A stretch of DNA of 64,000 bases from Rhodamnia argentea (Eukaryota; Streptophyta; Magnoliopsida; Myrtales; Myrtaceae): contig NC_063153.1 of the NCBI RefSeq assembly GCF_020921035.1, forward strand, positions 15,128,001-15,192,000, written 5' to 3'. The position numbers and the translations under genes were made by a program. Position 1 is the first letter of the stretch; the number at the start of each line of letters is the position of its first letter. The notes under the pieces are model-generated. The model was not told the DNA's origin. It did no database searches and saw only the letters and a program-made list of their open reading frames with translations. This document shows, piece by piece, positions 10,335-19,965 of the stretch.

Positions 10335-12570
10335 ATGGCTCCGATCGCTGTTGGCAACACCATTCCCGACGGCACGCTGGCCTACTTCGACGAGCAGGAC
10401 CAGCTCCAGAAGGTCTCCGTGCACTCCCTCGCCGCCGGCAAGAAGGTCGTCCTCTTCGCCGTCCCCGGCGCCTTCACTCCGACTTGCAGGTGAGACCGCG
10501 GGTGTTTCCTTCGTCTCCTCCGGTTCTTTCCCGGTCGCCTGTCTGATTTTGCCATTTCCCCGTGCCGTCGCCCGTTTGCGGTTGTGTTCGGAGGGAAGGA
10601 CAAAAAGGGGTAAATCGCAGAGTGAATGGTTGAATATTTTAGCTGAATCAACAATATCATCTTTCGGTTTCTAGAATTTTCTACGATTCTCGAGTAGTGG
10701 AACGGGTATTTGATGCGACTAACTTTGTACGATCATTGCGAGCCTGTTGGATGTTTGGACTGAAGCAAGTCATACTTCGTCAGGACTTCAATTTGTTTGG
10801 AAAATATTGCATTATGATACTATAATTTTTTTTTGTTTTGGTCGGAATACTATAATTTTGTTGACCTGTTCAATTAACGATGATTTTTTCGGAGTAAGTG
10901 ACGCTGGGATTGTAACTAGCGATTTGAAACTCAGACTATACTCTCTTTTTGTCGTATTTGTTTTACGCTCAATGGTTGTAGTAGGTAGGGGATATTCCGC
11001 CCCGTGATAGTCGAAGAAGCAATTGTCATGTAGCTTCGATTTTTGCAGTTTGAAGCACGTGCCGGGCTTCGTTGAGAAGGCAGAGCTGCTAAAATCCAAG
11101 GGTGTGGATGAGATTCTGTGTCTCAGCGGTATATTCTTCATCTTTTTTGTCTCTTTGCCATTTCTTTCAATTTTTTTTCGGAGTATCTAGATGATCATTC
11201 CTCGTATTTGTCGTCTAATATCGTCATTTCTTGCTATAACGACCGATGCTCCGTTTAAAGGTTAAGCATAATTGGTTTGGCATGTTTTCGTCCTTATGAT
11301 TGAGTAAATGGAGTGCAGTGCATCTGCTGGTCATTGACGGGGTAAAGAAGCTTATCTTCAAAGACTCGTCAACTATAGTGGCTTCAGCAAATATCAAGAA
11401 TCATAATCTAATGATAAAGGGGATCAGGGGACTGTACTGGTTTCTGGAGATTACAGGGAAATGGGAAAGGGACTCTGGTGTGTTTTCCAGTAGTTGGAGT
11501 GTTAATGTGTTGACTTTGAGTGGTAGGTATGAGGCATAGTTGACCATTTCTTTTGGCATCGCTTTCTTCGCCCAATGGCTTGTCAAATTATTAGTTGGCA
11601 GTATTACCGATTTGACTATGAGCGGTTGTTACAAGGCATCAGTGAGTAGATGACCATTTCGATCCCATTGCATAAGATCCGCATGCCGCCCGTGACAATC
11701 CATTAAATAGTTAGAATTTGCCCTGGATAACTAAACCCATTTGCCTTGTGGTCAAAAGAGATGCTCACTATCTTCAGGATCATCTTGGCCCGGAGTCTTC
11801 TTAGCAATTTTTAAAATAGATTACTGATTGTGCACCCTCTCTCTGAGTGGGCCATGTGGTTTTACATTTCACTTGAACGTTTATGCTTATGAATTAGATG
11901 CTGTATTGCTAATGACATGGTCAGTTCAATATCCTGCTTGGGGAACAACTATAGAAAGATAGTCCAAAAAAGAAAGTTTCTGGGTCCTAGGTCAATTCAA
12001 GATCCTGCTTGGGGAACAACTATAGAAAGCTAATCCAAAAAGAAGAAAGTTTCTGGGTCCTAATGCTATCGTATCAGTTTCTCTTTACTGCACTTCTGAA
12101 TCTGCACCCCCTACCAAGGATATGTGGCTGTGTGAATTCCATAGTTGATTTCATAGTTCAGTGGCTAGATGTCGTATGGAGTCTATCAAAGAGCTTGCGC
12201 ATTGTCTAGTTAATAAATTATGTTGGATTTAGAGCAGATGGCAGTCTTAGGTAGTTCAGTCCTACTGGTTTTTTTCCCCTGAAACCCGTGATGCTCATTT
12301 TGGTCCTACTTTTCAGTGAATGACTCATTTGTGATGAAGGCGTGGGCAAAAACTTACCCCGAGAACAAGCATGTCAAGTTCTTGGCAGATGGTGCAGCGA
12401 AATACACCCACGCCCTTGGCCTCGAGCTTGACCTAAGTGATAAAGGGCTTGGTATTCGCTCCAAGAGATATGCTCTCTTGGTCGAGGATCTCAAGGTGAA
12501 GGCAGCCAACATCGAATCCGGGGGAGAGTTCACTGTCTCCGGTGCTGATGAAATCCTCAAAGCACTCTGA
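10335..12570 (+). CDS. PRXIIB: Type II peroxiredoxin, cytosolic PRXIIB/C-like
   Basis: Thiol peroxidase that reduces hydrogen peroxide and alkyl hydroperoxides, using glutaredoxin or thioredoxin as reductant. Exons are 10335-10489, 11049-11128 and 12317-12570, joining in frame to 162 residues, exactly the length of cytosolic plant type II enzymes. The protein starts [15 protein letters not shown] with no transit peptide, so a cytosolic location is expected. The peroxidatic cysteine is Cys51 in PGAFTPTC and the second conserved cysteine is Cys76 in EILCLSV, matching the known Cys51/Cys76 pair. The C-terminus [15 protein letters not shown] is typical. All splice sites are GT-AG. Introns 1 and 2 are 559 and 1188 bases; intron 2 contains a 71 bp tandem duplication and the 3' region an 86 bp one. 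A nearby G-box and W-box suggest stress-responsive expression, by inference only. Confidence 0.96.
11920..12061 (+). repeat. 71 bp tandem duplication in peroxiredoxin intron 2
   Basis: The unit containing 'atcctgcttggggaac' and 'gaaagtttctgggtccta' occurs twice with a 71 base period and only a few differences. It is intronic and away from splice sites. Confidence 0.85.
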
Positions 12571-12704
12571 GTGTTTTGCATCTCTCGGCATCACGGCTTC
12601 AGCATCTTTGAGCTTTGTGTTTATTGTGGCACGGTTGTTTGATTACACCAAACCCGGGATATAGCCGGTTTATATGTCTTGACTCTTGTGTTACGTGGTT
12701 GTAT

Positions 12705-12876
12705 GGACGCTATGGAATAATGATCCAGTTCTCATCCTCTCGTCTTCTAGTTTGTTTTCCTCCCTTCTGGATTGAGTTAGGTGGGAAGTTGGACGCTATG
12801 GAATAATGATCTGGTTCTCATCCTCTCGTCTTCTAGTTTGTTTTCCTCCCTTCTGGAATGAGTTATAGGTGGGAAG
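12705..12876 (+). repeat. 86 bp tandem duplication just after the peroxiredoxin stop
   Basis: Two adjacent copies begin 'ggacgctatggaataatgat' at 12705 and 12791, with about four differences. They lie 135 bases after the stop codon, in the probable 3' UTR. The low divergence implies a fairly recent duplication. Confidence 0.88.
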
Positions 12877-13058
12877 TTTTATGTCAGACATGAGCTAGGG
12901 CCAACACGCATGACGTCGGTTGAGAAAATTATAGAATATCAAATAATGCATATAAGACATCAATGATATTAAAGGAAGTGTCGAGTAGAATTATTTTAAT
13001 TTTAGTACGAGGGTGGGATCTTCTATTTTGAGGGTGGCGAAATTAACCCTTTCTAAAA

Positions 13059-13911
13059 GGGAAACTTTAAAAAAAAAACTTGAAGTGTTTTTATTTTTTC
13101 AAATAAGGGCATGAACTGGATATTATTTTAAATAATGGCTTGAACCGCCCTCATTATATTAAAAAAGGACTTAAAGTGTATATTATTTCAAATGAAGGCT
13201 TGCAATGATTATATTAATCTCAAAATGAGGGCTTAAGCTACTTTGATTAAGGGTATTTTGGTCATTTATTATTTTTAATTTATTCTTCCTTTTTTGTTTT
13301 TTTAAAGATTTTGAAAAAAAAGTAAAAAAAGAAAAGAAAAGGAAACACACAGAAGTCCTCCCGCCTGTGGCCGGGTGGTGGGTCGCCGACGCCTCGACAG
13401 AGGCCGGCAACCCCATCGACCATCGGCGAGAGCCACAACCCTCTCCCGGATCTAGGTGAGGGTCGATGGCCATCGGCCGTGATCGAATCGGGATAGACGG
13501 CACCCTTCGACCTACCCTCGGTCCTAGTCGTTGGCCGTAGCCCTTATAGATGGTCGGCGGGGTCGCCGACGACCCTACGGCCGGTGGGGCGGTGGCCATA
13601 GGTGGGAGGTCAATCTACCCACTTGTGTTTTTACCTTTTTTTTTAAAAAAAAATTAATTTTTTGTTTTAATTTAATTTAACAAAAAAATAGATTAAATTT
13701 ACAATTTTAAAAAAATACTCTTGATCGGTCAAAAAAATTTAACTAGCCAGCCGGCCGACAAGATGAGGCCCTTATTTGAAATAACCATACCACTTTAGGC
13801 TCTTTTTTGAGATAATAATAGTTCTTGAGATCTTTATTTAAAATAAAATTCACTTCAGGCCTTTATTTAAGAAAATAAAGACACTTAGGGTCCTTTTTTT
13901 TAATTTTTCCC
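13059..13911. mobile_element. Non-autonomous TIR element, family B copy 1 (MULE-like)
   Basis: The 853 bp element has termini GGGAAACTTT and ATTTTTCCC. It is flanked by a perfect 10 bp direct repeat, CTTTCTAAAA at 13049-13058 and again at 13912-13921. Just inside the ends, 'tcaaataagggc' is mirrored by 'gcccttatttgaaa'. The centre (13355-13600) is GC-rich and shares 'accctctcccggatctagg' with the copy at 52.2 kb. Duplications of 9-11 bp are characteristic of Mutator-like elements. There is no transposase, so it is non-autonomous. Confidence 0.82.
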
Positions 13912-14367
13912 CTTTCTAAAATTGTTAAATTGGGGCACGGCTCCTCATTCTCTATGACTCATATTTATCTTGATTTTTTTTTTTATATTTTGTTTTGCCC
14001 TTTTCGATTTTCCCCGCTTCTTTTCCTCGTTTTCTTCTTCCTCACGACAGCCGTGCAACACTTTGCCAATCGCCGATGATGTCCAACCCCACCCATTTGC
14101 CTTCAGACTTCACTCGCCCTCCTCTCTCTTCTCCCTCCTTCACTAGTTTTTTTTTTTTTTTTAAGTTTGACTAATCTCGTCTAACGTGGCAGTCTCCTCA
14201 TCCGACAGGACCGCTGCACATTCGAGGCACGCAAATATTTTGGTCTTCAAGATAGTAGTAATAGAATACCCAAAGTATGATGCAATTGGATTCGAGTCTT
14301 TAGCAAAAAAAGTGACAAAGATGCTTGTCATTGAGCGACCCCCTATGGGCTCAAAAAAAGGGGCTAC

Positions 14368-15360
14368 ATGACAACGATTTTGTTTTAAAAATAAATTTCT
14401 GATTAGAAATAGATTTTTCTATTTTTATTTTTGAATGCGTTTTTGAGCAAAAAAAAACGTGTTTGATAACGATGTAAAATTTCTGATCCTAGAATAGAAG
14501 TTCGTTTGACAACGGTTGAAAATTTCTATTTTTAGAAATTATTATTTACTATTTAAAAATAAAAAAATATATATTATTTATATTTTACTTCGGAGGCCGG
14601 CGGTAGTGGGTAGCGGCCATCGGCGGAGGTCAACAATGATTGGCGGCGGCCGGCGATGGGTGGTGGTGGACGGCAGAGGTTGGTCGTAGGCGGTGATTAG
14701 CGGCGGACGGTGGTCGATGGCAACAGGATCGGCGACGACGGGTGGTGGGTGGTGGTGACGGTCCGTGGGGGGCGACGACAGACGGCAATGAGTGGCGATC
14801 GACGGCGGTCGAGCGAGGACAATGGTTGGCGGTAGCAAAGGTCGGTGGTGGGCAATGGTTGGCGACGGTGGCCAACGATGGTCAGAGTTGTGGGTGGAGG
14901 TCGGCCGCAATGGTTGGCGGGGGCCGACGTTGAGGCGGGGGCTAATGGGTGGTGGTCGGCGATGGGAGTTCGAGGGCAATGGTTGGTAGTGGCGAAGGTT
15001 GGTAGTGGGTGATGGTTGGCGTAGCGGGAGGAGGTTAATAGAGGCCGGCGATGGTTGAGGCGATCGGCGAAGGGTGGTGGTCAACGGTGGCGCGGTCGGC
15101 AGCCGGTGGTAGGTGGCGGCGGGGGGTGGTGGTCAGCGGCGGCGAGTACTTAAAAAAAAGTGAGGGATTATTATTTTTTAGTTCTGTTTTTTGAAGAAGC
15201 TAAAAATTTTTGTTTTCGATTTTCCTTTTAAATTTATTTTTGAAATAAAATTTTGTTTTAGAAATAAAAAATAGAAATAATTTATCAAACAAGTTTCTAT
15301 TTCAAATCTATTTTAAAAATAAATTTAGAATAGAAATAGAGAAGTGAAATGGTTATTATC
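14368..15360. mobile_element. Non-autonomous TIR element, family D
   Basis: The ends are imperfect inverted copies. The left end reads catgacaacgattttgtttt; the right end, read on the other strand, starts gataataaccatttcactt. Both are followed by 'aaaataaattt' and 'tagaaatag' wording. The centre (14590-15150) is a GC-rich, strongly G-over-C block of degenerate GGYGGT-like units. A minus-strand open frame through it is only low-complexity Pro/Thr/His/Arg. Exact ends and target-site duplication were not established. A partial copy lies at 46062-46280. Confidence 0.6.
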
Positions 15361-15531
15361 CGTGACCTTGCTCGGTTTATACAGGTACTCGATGAATTTA
15401 CCAAATGCGAGAATGGGCACTAGAGCCGTTTGAGAGAGGGACCCACTCACTCACTCCATTTTGAAAAAAGAAGATTTTTCTGTTGGATTTTCAAATTCAT
15501 CGAGAGGGACCAGAAAAAGTGCCAGCGACAG

Positions 15532-15533
<2 letters not shown>

Positions 15534-15564
<31 letters not shown>
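15534..15564 (+). repeat. (TC)n tract in the ROP leader
   Basis: Fifteen TC units lie 200 bases before the start codon of the ROP gene, probably in the 5' UTR or core promoter. No clear TATA box was seen, which fits a pyrimidine-rich promoter. Confidence 0.8.
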
Positions 15565-15567
<3 letters not shown>

Positions 15568-15763
15568 ATGGCCGCATTGTTAATGCATTTTTCTTGAGAC
15601 TACAAGACGAACACTCTGCAGCACTGTAGCTGCCTATTTTCTCCTACCTCCTCTTACAACCTTTTCTGTCGTTCCCTCTTTCCTGTCTGTCTTCTTCATT
15701 CGGCTGGATTTGGGACCTCTTCTTGCACAGCTCCAGTGGGGGTTTTTCTTGTGGGGAAGAAAG

Positions 15764-18082
15764 ATGAGCGCCTCCAAGTTCATCAAGTGCGTCACTGTTG
15801 GGGATGGAGCTGTGGGCAAGACTTGCATGCTCATTTGCTACACCAGCAACAGGTTCCCTAGTGTAAGTCCTCCTTTCTTCCATTTCTTCAAGGAGAAAAA
15901 AGAAGAGATTTTGGAAGGATTTTGCATGTGGGTTTTAGGTGTTTTCAATGTGCACGGGAACTTTCAGTTGATTTTCCTTTCTTTTCGTTTTCTTCTCAGC
16001 TCTAGGTTTTCTGATTGAGAGGGAAAAAGAAAGAAGCTATTGAGTGCAGATTGCAGAGGGAGATTCATACTTTGAATAGATTTTTATTGGGTTTCTTTCT
16101 TGTTTCTTTTGATGACAGGATTACATACCCACAGTGTTTGATAACTTCAGTGCAAATGTGGCTGTGGATGGGAACGTTGTGAACTTGGGATTGTGGGATA
16201 CTGCAGGTGCTCACAGTTTACTTCTTTCTTCTCTGTTTATTTTTTTGGATTCTTATTTGAGTGTTGCTCAAAATGGGTTCATCTCTGTTGGGTTCTTGAA
16301 ATTTTTCCAGGTCAGGAAGATTATAGCCGGTTGAGACCGTTGAGCTACAGAGGAGCAGATGTCTTCGTGTTGGCTTTTTCACTAATTAGTAGAGCAAGCT
16401 ATGAAAATGTTCTAAAGAAGGTAGTAATTCGCACGCTTATGCCTTTATGCTACTTTCTTTTCTTTCCCTTTCCCACTTTTTCTCTTTTGGAGTTTGCTTT
16501 GGTGCATACTGCTTTCTAGATGGTGCTCTACAGAAGAAAAGGCTTTTCTTTCCCTTTCCCAGTGGCAATATATTCTTCTCTCCATGTTTAATCAGCTTTG
16601 TTTAGTAAGTTTGCGTGAGCCTGACCATTTACTTTATTGTTTACTTATGAGTTTGCTTGCTCATTCTTACAGTGGATGCCTGAGCTAAGAAGATTCGCAC
16701 CAAATGTTCCTGTTGTTCTTGTGGGAACAAAACTCGGTAGGCCTCACCTGAGAGATCACGGGCTCCACAATTCCAGCTGAACAAAAAAACGTTGATCTTT
16801 TCTGGCTCATGATTGTTCCAATTTAAAACAAGCTAAAGGTTCTTTCCCATTTTTCCATCAGATCTTCGCGATGACAGAGGATATGTAGCTGATAACATGG
16901 GATATAATTTTATTACAACTGCTCAGGTGAAAAGCTATGGCATTTACATTAAGCAATGTATGATTTTCTTTAATTGACGAAGCTCATGAGGCTTTTGATA
17001 TACAGGGTGAAGAGCTCCGGAGGCAAATTGGCGCCGCGGCTTATATTGAGTGCAGCTCTAAGACTCAACAGGTCCTTGTTATTGACAAGAATTGGAAACA
17101 TCTGTCACTTGGAAGATAAAATGATCTCCGGTCTTTTGGTTCATAATACTGCCCGTAACTAACAACAATTACTGTTTCCATGTTCAGAATGTCAAAGCAG
17201 TCTTCGACACTGCAATCAAGGTGGTGCTTCAGCCTCCTCGGAGGAAGGAAGTGACAAGAACTGAAAGCCGCAGGAGGTCGGGCTCTGTGATAGCGTACGC
17301 ACTCTACAACTCTTTTTATTGCTTCAATCTGTGAGCTATCGCCTTGCAGTGAGAAGTTCTCAGTTTGTGATGCTATGTTTTAATCGAGAAGCATACTTTG
17401 TCACCTAGATGACAATTCATATTACTCAGTGAAGCCAGTTTAGTGCATTTGGACATGCAATATTTTGTGGTGAGAAACAGATATTTTCAACAGCAGTCTT
17501 TCCTTTGTTGTAAGTTTTGTTAGAACTGATTGAAAGAATCACATAAAAGTGCCTTGACCGCTAATCTTATTCATAGTCAAGATGTGTGCTTTAGTAGAGC
17601 CAATGAAGAAAAACAACCATTGTCGTCTATGGATCATGAACTGAGAGATGTTATTTCTGCCTGAAAGCACAGTGACAAAGAAATTTCAGTGTTTTGGGCA
17701 TCTTCAGTTATATACCACTGGTCCATTACCAGTTTGAGTCAAAAAATCGGTATGTAATCTTCTCAAGACCACTGTTACATTGCAGCGAGCCTTGAATTTT
17801 TGTATAATGCTAAATGCGAAGATGACGATGCAAGCTACCTCTTTGATCGACAGTTCTTAATTTTCTGCCGTTGGCATTGACAGAAAATGTTCTTAAGCTT
17901 CTGTCACTAAGATGTGAATCTGTTTCTGCTTACCTCGTCATTTCACGTGACCAGACGCATTCCATCCAGCACAACTTTGCTCGCTCAATGCCTTCACAAA
18001 ATTTGCAGACAGTGATTGTTCTGTTGAACGCTCGCTTTCTTTTTGCTGCAGGAGTATTATGTGTGGAGGCTGTGTTGCATAA
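15764..18082 (+). CDS. Type II ROP/RAC small GTPase (ROP10/ROP11-like)
   Basis: Plant Rho-family switch at the plasma membrane, controlling polarity, actin, ABA signalling and wall patterning. Exons are 15764-15862, 16119-16206, 16311-16420, 16673-16736, 16862-16926, 17006-17071, 17188-17294 and 18052-18082. They join in frame to 209 residues. The P-loop is GDGAVGKT (13-20), the effector region YIPTVFDNF (35-43), DTAGQ is at 60-64, TKLD at 118-121 and ECSSKTQQ near the end of exon 6. The tail has a basic stretch ([16 protein letters not shown]) and ends SIMCGGCVA, with Cys204 and Cys207. This lacks a CaaL prenylation box and is the S-acylated tail of type II ROPs. The last coding exon is only 31 bases, after a 757 base intron. 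It would be easy to miss, and reading through the donor would lose the membrane anchor. Confidence 0.95.
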
Positions 18083-19093
18083 TGTGTTCCTAGAGGAGGT
18101 CAACGTCCTACAAATGCTTTTTGGGGGCTGCTGAGGAGGTCGGATTCTTAGAGGTTCAACCTCAGCATATTTAAGTACATGCGCCAACTGTGTTTCTTTA
18201 TAGCTGCACCCTTTGCTGTAGGCCTCAGCTCGAAGCATCAATCTTATTTGAATCTTGGAGGTCACTGTTGATTCTTCATGTGCCTTGGCTTCCAACTGCT
18301 GTTCCTAGTGTAATCTCAATTAGCAAAGTGTCTGAAAATATATCCTGGAATTCTGATCCACTGATAACTATTAGATCTATTGTGTTTTGGTTCTTCCAAT
18401 TTTATTAGTGTCAACATATTTCTGGCCCTTCGCATGCTGTTTGTTCTCTGGGGGCTACCGTGAACTGTTATTTAACAACATTTACGTAAAGATTGACTCG
18501 GAACAAAGCTAACCGACCATTACAGATAGGACTTTTGCCCCTCGGGTTGCAGTTCTTTTGCTGAAACGCAGAGAGCCGTGACGGGGTGGGGAGACATTGT
18601 TTAAGAAGTGCAAGCACCTTCAATCCACGCCCATGCAAACCTCCGTTCAGACCTTTTCCTGCCTCAGCGCCGAAAGGAAGATTCGCGATCGTAGATCAAT
18701 GTCCGGTAAGAATGCGTAAAAATTTGCAGCCTCAACTACACATGATCCCATCCCAAACACCAGCACAGAAGGTCAGTGTGTTCTTGATCATGTTGGTCCA
18801 ACCTCTTCAATCTCTAGCTTCATGTCTACGAGGCCCATGAAAGGAAGCATCATGGAGGAAATTGCTTCGCCTACTTACATTTTACAGACAATAATGCACT
18901 AGCCGACCAATTAATATGTACATTTATCTCTGTAAGGTTCAATTTCAATATGAGTTTCGAATATTTGAATCAATGAGCGACGGCACCATGGACTTCTTAA
19001 TGGATTTGCTCGAATGTGTAGGTCGAACCAGGTTGGGCTAGGCTCCATATCGGCTCCAATTCTAATTTGATGTATAACACTTTCAATTTCAAA
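18083..19093. other. 3' region of ROP and intergenic DNA
   Basis: The first few hundred bases are probably the ROP 3' UTR and terminator region. Around 18586-18840 an open frame of 84 codons occurs, but it matches nothing I know and lacks a coding feel. Nothing else is recognised before the transposon at 19094. Confidence 0.5.
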
Positions 19094-19709
19094 GGCCTAA
19101 TTCCCTAAAAATAACCCTAACTTTGGATCTAGTCTCAAATCTGTTTCTGAATTTTTTTATCTAAATTTTTTTTTTCAAACTTTAGGTCTAATATCAAATT
19201 TTTCCAAATTATTTTTTTTCTTTGAAAAGACCTTAATCTTTAGGTCCATACCCAAATCTACCCCGAATTTTCTTTTTGTCTAAGAGAAAAATCACTATTT
19301 TTACTCTAATCTTGAATCCGCCCCATTCAACACTCTGTTCAAAATCGCCACTAGTCATCCCTAATTTTCATATACTAGAACAGTTTTATTTTAGAGAACT
19401 TTGACAATTTTTATTAGGGTGGATTTGTTATCCACGTGAAATGCCACGTTGATACACACTTATCCCCCAATCACTTCGTTGATGTGGATTTGTTATGGTC
19501 GTGAAAATGTCACGTCAAGTTGAGATTAAACCACGAGGAAGATTTGAGAATAAATTGAAAGTTGGTGATATTTTTTAGACAAAACAAAATTCGTGGTAGA
19601 TTTGAGATTGAACCTAAAATTTGATAATTTTTTTTCGAGACAAAAAAGAAAATTGGGATGAATTTGAGACTGAATCTAAAATTTGATTTTTTTTTAAAGG
19701 AATTAGACC
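19094..19709. mobile_element. Non-autonomous MULE-like element, family C copy 1
   Basis: The 616 bp element begins GGCCTAATTCCCTAAAA and ends TTTAAAGGAATTAGACC, which are inverted copies. The flanks are CAATTTCAAA (19084-19093) and CAATTCCAAA (19710-19719), a 10 bp target-site duplication with one mismatch. Inside are repeated phrases such as 'tttagatct', 'ctcaaatctaccccgaa' and poly-T runs, and the pair 'gtgaaatgccacgtt' and 'gaaaatgtcacgtc'. It has no coding capacity. It is the same family as 43169-43886. Confidence 0.82.
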
Positions 19710-19965
19710 CAATTCCAAAGCGTAGAAGATACATTAACTTTCATTTCAAATGAGTGAACAACATAACCGAGCCGGCGGCAGACTCATAAGCAGATCGATC
19801 AATCAATTAAGGGGAAAAAAGGGCAAAAGAATTCCACGACTACCATTGGTCAGTGACGCATAGAACATACAAAGATCAGTAACTCTAGCAAACCGTCCCG
19901 AAGCATCAACCCTCTCGAAGAGATCACAGGGAAAAAGAACCAAAGCCCTCCAAAAACCTTCAGCA

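Noticed and set aside
14578-15084. 168-codon minus-strand open frame, Pro/Thr/His-rich
   Set aside because: It reads through the degenerate GC-rich core of a transposon. The composition is low-complexity in every frame, with no domain and no splice context.
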